The notes: a model not told the origin generated them from the letters alone. A DNA stretch of 10,289 nucleotides from JAHEDH01 sp965364515 (GCA_965364515.1 CBDTXZ010000108.1:1-10289); one strand, 5' to 3'. Positions 1-6,831 are shown, counted from the stretch's first letter. Translations and numbers: made by a program.

Positions 1-23
1 GCCGTCGGCTGTCGGCTGTCGGC
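1..23. repeat. Heptamer tandem array (YRTCRGC), left edge
   Basis: Three contiguous 7-bp units (cgtcggc, tgtcggc, tgtcggc at 3-23) lie just past the stop codon of the lipoprotein gene and may continue beyond the window edge. The same family recurs at 498-525 (opposite orientation) and 10114-10162. The units are intergenic and not part of a plausible protein. Confidence 0.75.
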
Positions 24-28
24 TCTGT

Positions 29-493
29 TCAGGAGGGAGGCTCGATCACCTCGAGGGTCACGGATTCCGCATCGACCGGTCGGTCGAAGGTCAAGCGGAA
101 CTCCCGCCAGATGCCCATCGCCGCGCACCCGACGTCCGGATCCGGCCGGTCGCCCAGGTAGCCGTCGACCGTCAACTCGATCACCCCTGATTCGATCACG
201 AGGCGCGGATCGTCGTCGCATGGCAGGCTCCACCAACCGACCTCGATGGTTTGCGGACTCGACTGACGTATCCCCCACCGGAAGTCGCTCGGGAGATCGG
301 CCCAGCTGTCGACGTCTTCTGCAAACTCCCATTCGAGAACCGACCCGGTTCGATCCTCCACTCCCGGCCCGTGAACAACGGCATCCGACGTACTCGAAGT
401 GAGACTCCAACTCGGCTCACCGGTCGAACTGCACGCAGCGATCGCGAACGCAACAACGACCAGCACGAAAGGCGTGCGTCTACGGAGCGTCAT
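29..493 (-). CDS. Putative secreted lipoprotein, unknown function
   Basis: This encodes a 154-residue protein of no recognised family. The N-terminus has basic residues (RRR, 4-6), a hydrophobic stretch (about 9-20) and a lipobox ending IAAC, which predicts lipidation at Cys21 and anchoring to the outer face of the membrane. Two further Cys (about 92 and 123) could form a disulfide. The rest is rich in Trp, Asp and Glu and looks like a small beta-type exported domain, but I recognise no catalytic motif. The frame stays open upstream to 529, but that extension translates the heptamer repeat, so I chose the ATG at 493 next to the signal peptide. No strong Shine-Dalgarno is visible. It lies 72 bp beyond the last gene of the respiratory operon in the same direction and may be a separate unit. 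A link to respiration is not shown. Confidence 0.75.
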   Translation of the reverse strand: MTLRRRTPFVLVVVAFAIAACSSTGEPSWSLTSSTSDAVVHGPGVEDRTGSVLEWEFAEDVDSWADLPSDFRWGIRQSSPQTIEVGWWSLPCDDDPRLVIESGVIELTVDGYLGDRPDPDVGCAAMGIWREFRLTFDRPVDAESVTLEVIEPPS

Positions 494-497
494 GAAG

Positions 498-525
498 GCT
501 GATAGCCGATAGCTGATGGCTGACA
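498..525. repeat. Heptamer tandem array, degenerate, inverted orientation
   Basis: Four 7-bp units (gctgata, gccgata, gctgatg, gctgaca) lie between the lipoprotein start and the end of the respiratory operon. They fit GCYGAYR, the reverse complement of the YRTCRGC consensus seen at both window edges. Confidence 0.65.
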
Positions 526-548
526 GCACCTTGGTCGAGCGGCGGTCA

Positions 549-561
549 CGGCGGCCCGCCG
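549..561 (-). terminator. Possible GC-rich hairpin after the respiratory operon
   Basis: CGGCG (549-553) pairs with CGCCG (557-561) around a 3-nt loop, just beyond the stop codon of the last gene in the minus-strand operon (566). There is no T tract, so this is only a weak candidate for a terminator or mRNA-stabilising hairpin. Confidence 0.25.
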
Positions 562-565
562 CACG

Positions 566-922
566 TCACACGCGTTCCTGGGTTTCCTCGTATTGGTTGA
601 GGGCGAACAGGAAGGCGATGAACAGGATCGCCGAGACGGCCATGAACGTGAGCGGGATGATCCTCACCTCGAACGAGTTCAGGCCTTCGATGTTCGCCGG
701 GCGAGGACCGCGAGGCGCATAGATCACGAACAGCAGGCTGCCGATCGTGTTCCAGGCGAAGATCCCCGTCATCGTCACCAGGAACGCCAGCTTCTTGCCG
801 AGGTTCGTGTAGTTGATGACGAACACGGTCCCGAAGAAGATGGCGACCGACGCGATCGTGAGCAGGATGCCGGTGACGAACAGGTTCGCCGAGAGCAACT
901 CACGGAATATCTCTCTGATCAT
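566..922 (-). CDS. Small three-helix membrane protein, last gene of the bc operon
   Basis: This encodes a 118-residue integral membrane protein with three predicted helices (about 13-37, 46-68, 89-109). Between helices 2 and 3 is a polar loop containing APRGPRP, and the tail is acidic. I do not recognise the family. The start is well supported. The ATG overlaps the stop of the di-heme cytochrome gene by 4 bp (ATGA) and has a GGGAGG ribosome site 7 nt upstream, so translation is probably coupled. It contains no Cys or His that could bind a cofactor. By position it is most likely an accessory or assembly subunit of the cytochrome bc complex, a role that small membrane subunits play in b6f and actinobacterial bcc complexes. 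That role is inferred from the operon only. Confidence 0.8.
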   Translation of the reverse strand: MIREIFRELLSANLFVTGILLTIASVAIFFGTVFVINYTNLGKKLAFLVTMTGIFAWNTIGSLLFVIYAPRGPRPANIEGLNSFEVRIIPLTFMAVSAILFIAFLFALNQYEETQERV

Positions 923-2814
923 CAGTTGCCTCCCGCTGAGATGGCGGAGTCTGTGTACGTGCGGTCACCGAAGCCGGTCAGGTCACCGTTCCGCAGCCAG
1001 TGGGCCAACAGCTCGAGATCCTCGGTGGAGAGGATCGCCCCGAAGGCGGGCATCCTCCCGTTGCCGAAGCCGTTGACACCGTAGGGTTGGTTGGGCTCCG
1101 CACCCACGATCAGGAAGTCGACGAGGTCCTGATCCGAAAGGAACTGGACCGCCGGCCGTCCGTCCCACAGTGCTGGTCCGAGCCCTCCGGAGCCGGCTTC
1201 CTGGGTGAAGGCGAGGCCTGCCGAATACCCCGACGTGTGGCAACGAGCGCAGTAACCGTTGTAGATCCCGACCACCCGCTCGGCCTCTTCGACCGAGATG
1301 TCGTTGTTGGCGGCGATCGCCTCGTAGTCGAAAGCCCACCGCTCGTTGGCAGCGGCATCGATGAGGTTCTCGAGGCTGGTTCTCGCCGGCGGGAGGATCC
1401 TGTCGATGTTCTCGGTCGTGACCCGAGCGTTCAACGCAACGGTGTTGATGGCCGCCACCGCTTCTCGGGCGGCCTGGAGGTCCGGAACGCCGATCGTGGT
1501 CTCCTCCATGGAAGGATCGAGGTTCACGCTCTGCAGTTGACTGTCGACGAGCGTCCCCACGACGTTGCTGGCCTGGGCCGTGAGTTGTTGTTCCTGGGTG
1601 TCGGTCAACCCGTCGCCATCGGTGTCGACGGAAGCCGAGTCCTGCTCGTCCGTGGCGAGATCGCCTTCGTCCACGATGCCCTCGTCGCCTTCGACACCGA
1701 GATCGTCGTCCGTGGCGACGTCGCCCTCTGGCGCCTCGGCATCCAGCGGGTCCGGCTGGTCTCCTTCGAGAATCGTGGCGATCGAGTCGGCGATCGGTCC
1801 GAGCGCAGGAGCGCTCGGAACGCCATCGACAAGTGGCGCATCGGCGAGCTCCCGCAGCGTCGCAAGCAGATCCTGGGCGGCTTGGAGGTCGGGTATGCCG
1901 TTCGTCTCCGGGTCGTCTGGCTGGAAGGTCAGCTCGAGACTGAGCGGGTCGATGAGGAGCACTTCGCGTGCCTGGAGGTTGAGGCCGACGATCGACTCCT
2001 CTGCCGTGTCGGAGAGACCGTCACCATCGGTGTCGATCCCTTCGGCGGCGTTGTCGAGGGCGTCGGCGGCATCCTCGGCGATGCGAGTGAGCTCGTCGTC
2101 GATGTCGTCGGCCCTGAGCAGGTCGGCGATCAACTGTTGCTGGTTGAGGAGCGATGTCGCAACGGAAGCAGTGGCGTTGTCGAGGCGGGCGAGTTCGCCG
2201 GCGATCTCCGGCTCTGCCTCGGCCAGCACGGCCTCCTGCTCGATCTGGAACTCTTCGGACTGCATGAAGTCCAACAGCTCTTCGAGCTGGGCGTCGTTCA
2301 TCGGCCCGCCACCCTCGAGGCCCCACGCCGGCATCGGGGAATTCCCCCGGCCGTAGATCAGCCAGTACTTCACTTCGTCGCGGTCGTAGCGGTAGAACAC
2401 GTCGTTGATGGAAGGCGCCTCCCAGGTGACCGTGACACCGGTGCGCTTCTCGACGTAGCTGGCGGCTCCACCGCCACCGTCGGCACCGTGACAGTCACCG
2501 CACTGGAACTCGATGTACCACTCGTGTCCATGTTCGATCGCCGTCTCGGAGAACTCTTCGACGAAGCCCTCCTGACGGTTGTTCTCTGTGAGGTAGTAGA
2601 CGGGGATGGAGACGGCCAGGATTCCGGAGAGCACCACGGCGCTGAGCTGGATGCCTTCCAGCCGTCTGGTCTCCAACTCGTCGTCGGTCGTGCCGGGGGC
2701 GAGGTTGGCGGCGACCTCCTCCGAGCCGCGACTTCTGAGTGCGGACACGGCGAGATACGAGACCCAGGCGATCGCGGCCAGGATGACGATGGTGATGACG
2801 ATGCTCGAGCTCAT
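922..2814 (-). CDS. Membrane-anchored di-heme cytochrome c of the bc complex with a duplicated Ca-binding-type insert
   Basis: At 630 residues this is about twice the size of the usual actinobacterial QcrC. Two membrane segments lie near the N-terminus (about 4-26 and 57-75). The first heme domain has CGDCH at 105-109 and a likely Met ligand at 161 (SPMPAWG). The second has CARCH at 522-526 and Met588 (GRMPAFG). Between them is an insert of over 300 residues, acidic and rich in Leu, Ala and Asp. It contains two DTDGDGL loops (261 and 397) of the thrombospondin type 3/EF-hand-like calcium-binding kind. Each is followed exactly 47 residues later by PDLQAA, so the insert holds an internal duplication. 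The likely role is to take electrons from the Rieske protein and pass them on outside the membrane, as QcrC does in actinobacterial bcc-oxidase supercomplexes. The ATG at 2814 has GGAGG 8 nt upstream, inside the end of the Rieske gene. The two genes are 3 bp apart. Confidence 0.93.
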   Translation of the reverse strand: MSSSIVITIVILAAIAWVSYLAVSALRSRGSEEVAANLAPGTTDDELETRRLEGIQLSAVVLSGILAVSIPVYYLTENNRQEGFVEEFSETAIEHGHEWYIEFQCGDCHGADGGGGAASYVEKRTGVTVTWEAPSINDVFYRYDRDEVKYWLIYGRGNSPMPAWGLEGGGPMNDAQLEELLDFMQSEEFQIEQEAVLAEAEPEIAGELARLDNATASVATSLLNQQQLIADLLRADDIDDELTRIAEDAADALDNAAEGIDTDGDGLSDTAEESIVGLNLQAREVLLIDPLSLELTFQPDDPETNGIPDLQAAQDLLATLRELADAPLVDGVPSAPALGPIADSIATILEGDQPDPLDAEAPEGDVATDDDLGVEGDEGIVDEGDLATDEQDSASVDTDGDGLTDTQEQQLTAQASNVVGTLVDSQLQSVNLDPSMEETTIGVPDLQAAREAVAAINTVALNARVTTENIDRILPPARTSLENLIDAAANERWAFDYEAIAANNDISVEEAERVVGIYNGYCARCHTSGYSAGLAFTQEAGSGGLGPALWDGRPAVQFLSDQDLVDFLIVGAEPNQPYGVNGFGNGRMPAFGAILSTEDLELLAHWLRNGDLTGFGDRTYTDSAISAGGN

Positions 2815-2817
2815 CGG

Positions 2818-3687
2818 TCAGCCTCCAATGCAGGAAGGTCCCTGCGGGTAGCTGACGGATGGTTGGAACGCACGGGGTGTCTCGATGACCGACCCGGTCT
2901 TGATGATGAGCTCTCCGCCATCGGTGACCTCGACGACGAAGCGGTCGAGGTTTCTGGGGGCCGGGCCGGCGTTGTATTCACCGATCGAGTTGTACTTGGA
3001 ACCGTGGCATGGGCACTCGAAACCCTGCGACGTCGAACACCATGGCACGCGACATCCGAGATGGACGCATTTCTGCCAGAGCGCCATGACGCCGGCGGCT
3101 TCGACCTGCTTGCCGGCGAACTCGTCGGACAGCTGAGGTGGGCCGGGCACCACGTACGCCCGGGCTTCGGGAACGAAGACCGGTGTGATCGAGCCGTCGT
3201 CGTTGATGGCCTGGTCCAGCAGGTCACTGACTGCTCCGGCGTTGACGTCCGACCCGAACCCGCCGGAGATGCGTGGCCAGAGAAACGCCAGGAAGCTGGT
3301 CCCGAGCAACCCACTGAACGTGCCGAAGGTCACGCCGAGCGCACGGTTGAAGAACTGGCGTCTCGTGACGCCTGACTCCTCGGGCGAAACCTCGACGACG
3401 CGCTGTTCGGTCGCCACGGCCACGGAGACGCTCGACGACTCCGGCTCCGATTCCGACTTCGGCTCCTCGCCCATGGGCATGACCGCCGGCTCGGGCTCGG
3501 GCTCGTCTTGAGCAACCGGCACCGGAGGAAGATCGACGCCGGTCGATCGGTCCGCGGCACGGGTCTCGTCCGAGAGGCTCTTGCGCCAGTCGACACCCGA
3601 TCGGCGCGCCGCGATGGCGAACGCTCCGACGGCCGCGGCGAGCGCCAGCACCGCGATGCCGACGAGGAGTAGCTGGTCTCCACTCAT
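2818..3687 (-). CDS. qcrA: Rieske [2Fe-2S] iron-sulfur protein of the cytochrome bc complex
   Basis: This 289-residue protein transfers electrons from menaquinol to cytochrome c at the Qo site. Box I is C207-V-H209-L-G-C212 and box II is C225-P-C227-H228-G-S. This gives cluster ligands C207, H209, C225 and H228 and a disulfide C212-C227. A further Cys217 lies between the boxes. Downstream, GPAPRNLDRF is typical of the family. The N-terminus is longer than in b6f Rieske proteins. It has a membrane segment (4-27), a Glu/Pro/Ser-rich spacer (about 58-105), then a twin-arginine-type motif TRRQFF (108-113) leading into a second hydrophobic helix (about 116-137). This suggests Tat-dependent export of the cluster domain after an extra helix, as in actinobacterial QcrA. 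The ATG overlaps the stop of the PetD-like gene by 4 bp. Confidence 0.96.
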   Translation of the reverse strand: MSGDQLLLVGIAVLALAAAVGAFAIAARRSGVDWRKSLSDETRAADRSTGVDLPPVPVAQDEPEPEPAVMPMGEEPKSESEPESSSVSVAVATEQRVVEVSPEESGVTRRQFFNRALGVTFGTFSGLLGTSFLAFLWPRISGGFGSDVNAGAVSDLLDQAINDDGSITPVFVPEARAYVVPGPPQLSDEFAGKQVEAAGVMALWQKCVHLGCRVPWCSTSQGFECPCHGSKYNSIGEYNAGPAPRNLDRFVVEVTDGGELIIKTGSVIETPRAFQPSVSYPQGPSCIGG

Positions 3688-4841
3688 TCGAAGTTCACCC
3701 AGTCCTTGAGGTCGTCGAAGAAGATGCCGTCACGCCAGGGATAGGCGAAGTTGAAGCCCTCCCCCCTGAAGAGCACCCCGATGATGGTCAGCGTTGCCGA
3801 GCCTGTCAGGAAGATCGTGTAGAGCATGATCGCAAACTTCCGGTCCGACGGCTTGGTCGACGGGTTCCGATCGATGTACGGGATCATCATGAACCCGATC
3901 AGCCCGATGATCGTCGGAACCGTGACACCGGCGATTTGAGGATCGAAGTAGCTGAGCAGCTCCTGGAGTCCGAGGAAGTACCACGGTGCCTTGGAAGGGT
4001 TCGGGGTGGCGTTGAAGTTCGCCTGTTCGAGAAGCGGTGCTTGGAGGATGACCGAGAGCAGGATCACGAACCCCGTCATCGCCAGCAGCGCAGTGAATTC
4101 AGCGATCATCAGATGCGGCCAGGTGTTGACCTTGTCGGTCGGATCCGCCTTGACCTGCTGGATGGCCCTCGCCTTGACGACGGTGAGGAGTCGCTGGGTT
4201 CTGACGCCCTCGGGAGCGTTGGCATCGGGGGCAACCGGGCGAGGCGTCACCATGGCCGCCTTGGCTCCGTTCGATGAACCATTGGAGCCGCCGTTCGACG
4301 TCGGCGCCGGCGGCTCGGCAGGCTTCTCCTCGACCGCGACTGCAGCCTGAGGTGCCTCGGGGGCAGCCGCGGCGGGGGCGGCTGCGGGCTCGGCGGGCGG
4401 TTCCGCCGGTTCGGCAGGCTCGGCGGGGGCGGCTGCCGCCGCAGGGGCGGCCGGAGCCTCCTCACCTGCCATCTCGGCGAGCACGGAGGCCACCGGGACA
4501 CCCAGTGACTTGGCCTTGGCCTCAGCCGAGCGCTTGACGAGCGATTCGGGGAGACCGCCGGCGGCCGCAGCCTTCTTGAGCAGCTCGTCGACATCGGCCT
4601 CCGAAGCAGCTGCCGCGGGCGCAGCAGGTGCGGGAGTCTCGGGCTCGGGCTCGGACGGAACCGGCTCAGAGGCGATGGCTGCAGGATCCGGGACTTCGAC
4701 TTCTGGCTCGGACGAAGCGGGTGGTGGAGTCGCGGGTGCCTCCCCCTTCATCTCGGCGAGGACCTGTTCGACCGGCAGGCCGAGCGCCTTCGCCTTCGCC
4801 TCTGCGGAGCGTCTGAGGAGATCTTCTGGGATGTCTGCCAT
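3684..4841 (-). CDS. petD: Cytochrome b C-terminal half (subunit IV/PetD-like) with a two-module N-terminal extension
   Basis: Residues about 210-385 form a subunit IV-like domain with three helices (246-267, 304-322, 337-357). Its Qo-site signature reads APWYFLG (285-291) where b6f proteins have PEWY. With its b6-like partner it makes the quinone-binding core. The first 200 residues are unusual. A 31-residue module at 4-34 (starting IPEDLLRRSAEAKAKALG) is repeated at 97-127 (starting LPESLVKRSAEAKAKSLG). The copies are separated and followed by Ala/Pro/Glu linkers and a Ser/Asn/Gly stretch (181-193). Subunit IV starts on the cytoplasmic side, so the modules should be cytoplasmic. Related modules begin both cytochromes of the divergent operon. 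The start lies 18 bp after the cytochrome b6-like gene, with GAGAGGA upstream. A fusion or assembly artefact is unlikely because the frame is continuous and the module recurs elsewhere. Confidence 0.93.
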   Translation of the reverse strand: MADIPEDLLRRSAEAKAKALGLPVEQVLAEMKGEAPATPPPASSEPEVEVPDPAAIASEPVPSEPEPETPAPAAPAAAASEADVDELLKKAAAAGGLPESLVKRSAEAKAKSLGVPVASVLAEMAGEEAPAAPAAAAAPAEPAEPAEPPAEPAAAPAAAAPEAPQAAVAVEEKPAEPPAPTSNGGSNGSSNGAKAAMVTPRPVAPDANAPEGVRTQRLLTVVKARAIQQVKADPTDKVNTWPHLMIAEFTALLAMTGFVILLSVILQAPLLEQANFNATPNPSKAPWYFLGLQELLSYFDPQIAGVTVPTIIGLIGFMMIPYIDRNPSTKPSDRKFAIMLYTIFLTGSATLTIIGVLFRGEGFNFAYPWRDGIFFDDLKDWVNFE

Positions 4842-4859
4842 GTCAGGAGTCCTCTCGAT

Positions 4860-5630
4860 CTACAGCGGGCCGGAGATGCCGCCGTCCTTGCGGACCCGCC
4901 AGAAGTGGACCGCCATGAACAGCACGATGATGAATGGAAGGAACAACACGTGGAGCACGTACCAGCGCAGAATCGTCCCGGCGGTGACCTCCGCACCCGC
5001 CAAGAGCGCGAATTTCACCTGTGCACCGAACACCGGTACGAAACCGGCCATGTTCGTGCCCACCGTGACCGCCCAGAGCGCCAGCTGATCCCACGGAAGC
5101 AGGTACCCGGTGAACGAGAGCAACAGGGTGAGCAGCAGGAGGATGACACCCACCACCCAGTTGAACTCGCGTGGAGGCTTGTAGGCGCCGTGATAGAACA
5201 CCCGGCTCATGTGCAGGAAGACGACGAGCACCATCAGGTGAGCGCCCCACCGGTGCATGTTCCTGACCAATGACCCGAACGCCACCGAGGTGGACAGCGC
5301 CTGGACGTCGGTGTAGGCGTTCTCGACGGTCGGGGCGTAATAGAACATCAGGAAGATGCCGGTGATCGTCAGGAGGATGAAGAGGAAGAAGCTGAGCCCG
5401 CCGAGACAGAGCGTGTAGCTGAGCTTGACGCCGTGACGCTTCACCTTCACCGGGTGCAGGTGATACAGCACGTTGTTCATGATCACGTAGGACCGGTTCC
5501 TCGGGCTGTCTGAATAGCCTTTCTTGAAAGGGGACCCCGGGCGCAGCACCGACTCGACGAAGCTGCTCGAAGCGAGCTTGTCGGTCGCTTCGGACAGTCG
5601 CTCTCTCAAACTGGTGTTGCCATTCGCCAC
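4860..5630 (-). CDS. petB: Cytochrome b6-like subunit (N-terminal half of cytochrome b)
   Basis: This encodes a four-helix di-heme cytochrome b of 256 residues that carries electrons across the membrane. Heme ligands are H126/H140 (13 residues between) and H227/H242 (14 between). The second spacing is the b6f-type hallmark; bc1 enzymes have 13. CLGG at 75-78 matches the b6f Cys that covalently binds heme ci near the Qn site. Family sequences TGYLLPWDQ (174-182), YKPPREFNWV and a C-terminal GISGPL are also present. A roughly 40-residue N-terminal extension precedes the b6-like core. The start is a GTG with a perfect AGGAGG (5639-5644) 8 nt upstream, which overlaps the ferredoxin stop codon. 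No in-frame ATG fits better. Pairing with the separate subunit IV-like gene downstream gives a split, b6f-style cytochrome b. The physiological quinone is probably menaquinone (inference). Confidence 0.95.
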   Translation of the reverse strand: MANGNTSLRERLSEATDKLASSSFVESVLRPGSPFKKGYSDSPRNRSYVIMNNVLYHLHPVKVKRHGVKLSYTLCLGGLSFFLFILLTITGIFLMFYYAPTVENAYTDVQALSTSVAFGSLVRNMHRWGAHLMVLVVFLHMSRVFYHGAYKPPREFNWVVGVILLLLTLLLSFTGYLLPWDQLALWAVTVGTNMAGFVPVFGAQVKFALLAGAEVTAGTILRWYVLHVLFLPFIIVLFMAVHFWRVRKDGGISGPL

Positions 5631-5642
5631 TCGTAGATCCTC

Positions 5643-6092
5643 CTACCAACGCATTCCGTATGAGTAACCGTTCTTGAAATCTCGCTGACCCGTGTCGACG
5701 TCCCATGGACGGCTGTTCAGCCCCAACTCGGCCGCCTGGTCGGCGAGCGAGCCTTCGAACTTACCGAGCGAGATCACCCCTGTCGGGCACCGGTCGATGC
5801 ACAGCGCACATCGGGTGCACTCGTTCTCGTCGACGACGAAGAACCCATAGTTCGATTCGTCCTCGTTGGGATTGTCGACGTTGACCGCCTCGGTGATGGC
5901 ATCGACGCTCAGATAATGGATGCACTTCCAGGGGCAGATGTCCACGCAACCTTCGCACAGGATGCACTCTGCCTGGTCGATGTGGAGGAACTGCTTGGGG
6001 CGGAGCTTGTCCTTGAAGTAGTCGCCCTCGACGAGGGCCAACTGATAGTCGTCCCGAAAGGGAGGTGTCTCGTCGACGATTCCCTTCGGCAT
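5643..6092 (-). CDS. Two-cluster [4Fe-4S] ferredoxin-like protein within the bc operon
   Basis: This 149-residue protein has no signal peptide or membrane helix, so it is probably cytoplasmic. It has two classical 4Fe-4S motifs: C43-x2-C46-x2-C49-x3-C53-P, and C92-x2-C95-x2-C98-x3-C102-P. Conserved prolines follow the last cysteine of each, and an extra Cys57 lies after the first motif. A roughly 35-residue N-terminal arm and a 40-residue C-terminal tail ending in aromatic residues may contact a partner. The spacing suggests NuoI-type or polyferredoxin-type electron-wire clusters. Its ATG overlaps the previous gene's stop by 4 bp (ATGA), and its TAG overlaps the ribosome site of the cytochrome b6-like gene, so production is tightly linked to the bc complex. 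I infer a role in electron delivery to, or regulation of, that complex. The exact partner is unknown. Confidence 0.92.
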   Translation of the reverse strand: MPKGIVDETPPFRDDYQLALVEGDYFKDKLRPKQFLHIDQAECILCEGCVDICPWKCIHYLSVDAITEAVNVDNPNEDESNYGFFVVDENECTRCALCIDRCPTGVISLGKFEGSLADQAAELGLNSRPWDVDTGQRDFKNGYSYGMRW

Positions 6093-6736
6093 CAGCGATC
6101 ACCCTTGACGAGGGTGCGGCCGTACGGCGAAGTGACCTCGTCGGGGGTGGCTGCGGACTCCGGGCGGCCGCTGTAGATGTCCTGGACCTTGTAGGCGAAC
6201 AAGCCACCCAATACCAGCATCGCGAGGTTGTAACCCATGGAGATCGAGTCCTTCACCACAGCCCAGCTGATGCTGATCTCGTTGCCGAGCACGAGGAACT
6301 GGGGGATCGGGTCGAGCCCCGGAACGAATCGCTGGCTGCTCCAGTCCAGATCGGTCTGGGAGAAGTTGAGGAATTCGGAGGGAACGATGCCGAAGACGAT
6401 GACGAGCTGGATCCAGGCGAGGAATGCCGCCATCGATGCGACGGCCCACGTCATCTTCCTGCCGAGGACGAAGAGAAAGACTGCGCCGAGAAGCATGAGT
6501 TGGGAGGCCCCCAAGGCGATGACGTACCCCAGCGCCTTCCACCAGATTCCTCTTGGCATCCAGTTGAGGAAGTCGACCTCGTAGGGGACGAACTGGCCGT
6601 CTACGAACTCCTCGACAGGGAACTGTGCCCAATGCACGACGACCACGCCGACGACCATCGCCACGGTCCCCAAGGCCAGCATGGCGCTGCCATAGGTGAT
6701 CCGTTGGCTGGGGGTCAGTTCGCCGAGTCGATACAT
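6092..6736 (-). CDS. Four-helix membrane protein of unknown family, first gene of the bc operon
   Basis: This 214-residue integral membrane protein has predicted helices at about 13-35, 68-91, 96-118 and 163-183. An external or internal loop between helices 1 and 2 is rich in Trp, Pro and acidic residues. A second loop (119-160) contains SEFLNFSQTDLDW. The only conspicuous possible ligand is H35 at the end of helix 1. There is no heme c motif and no Cys. I do not recognise the family. The start has AGGAG (6742-6746) 5 nt upstream and faces the divergent promoter region, so it leads the operon. Its stop overlaps the ferredoxin start by 4 bp. A dedicated subunit of the bc complex, perhaps one that docks the ferredoxin, is a reasonable guess but is not shown by the sequence. 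Confidence 0.85.
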   Translation of the reverse strand: MYRLGELTPSQRITYGSAMLALGTVAMVVGVVVVHWAQFPVEEFVDGQFVPYEVDFLNWMPRGIWWKALGYVIALGASQLMLLGAVFLFVLGRKMTWAVASMAAFLAWIQLVIVFGIVPSEFLNFSQTDLDWSSQRFVPGLDPIPQFLVLGNEISISWAVVKDSISMGYNLAMLVLGGLFAYKVQDIYSGRPESAATPDEVTSPYGRTLVKGDR

Positions 6737-6778
6737 CGCTGCTCCTGGGTGACGGGTCTTTTCCCTGGTCAGGGCGGG

Positions 6779-6808
6779 ATTCTAGCCATGGGCCTTTGCG
6801 AGGATGAA
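6779..6808 (-). promoter_or_regulatory. Candidate promoter for the bc operon
   Basis: Read on the minus strand, TAGAAT (6784-6779) is a good -10 candidate. TTCATC (6808-6803) lies 18 bp upstream as a weak -35. Transcription would start about 35 nt before the ATG at 6736. The -35 element overlaps the dyad at 6806-6831. Confidence 0.35.
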
Positions 6809-6831
6809 TCCCAATCCGCATTGGATGATTC
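6806..6831. promoter_or_regulatory. Imperfect dyad in the divergent promoter region, possible operator
   Basis: GAATC-CCAAT (6806-6815) is the reverse complement of ATTGG (6820-6824) plus GATTC (6827-6831), with a CCGC centre and a 2-nt AT offset. Ten base pairs of symmetry between the two divergent operons fit an operator for a dimeric regulator. Confidence 0.35.

Noticed and set aside
494..529. Longer N-terminus for the lipoprotein starting at 529
   Set aside because: The extra 12 codons translate the heptamer repeat and would put the signal peptide's basic region far inside. The ATG at 493 gives a normal lipoprotein signal.
1000..3375. A 791-codon open frame on the plus strand, antisense to the di-heme cytochrome and Rieske genes
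   Set aside because: It shows no recognisable domain, lies opposite two well-identified genes with family motifs, and is the kind of antisense open frame that high-GC codon bias produces.
4247..4800. Frameshift or misassembly giving an artificial Ala/Pro-rich N-terminus on the PetD-like protein
   Set aside because: The frame is open throughout, has a ribosome site, and carries the same module and linker type as two other genes in the window.
4843..5706. A 287-codon minus-strand frame overlapping the cytochrome b6-like gene
   Set aside because: Its translation is Arg/His/Pro-rich with no membrane helices, whereas the overlapping frame gives an unmistakable cytochrome b with a perfect ribosome site.
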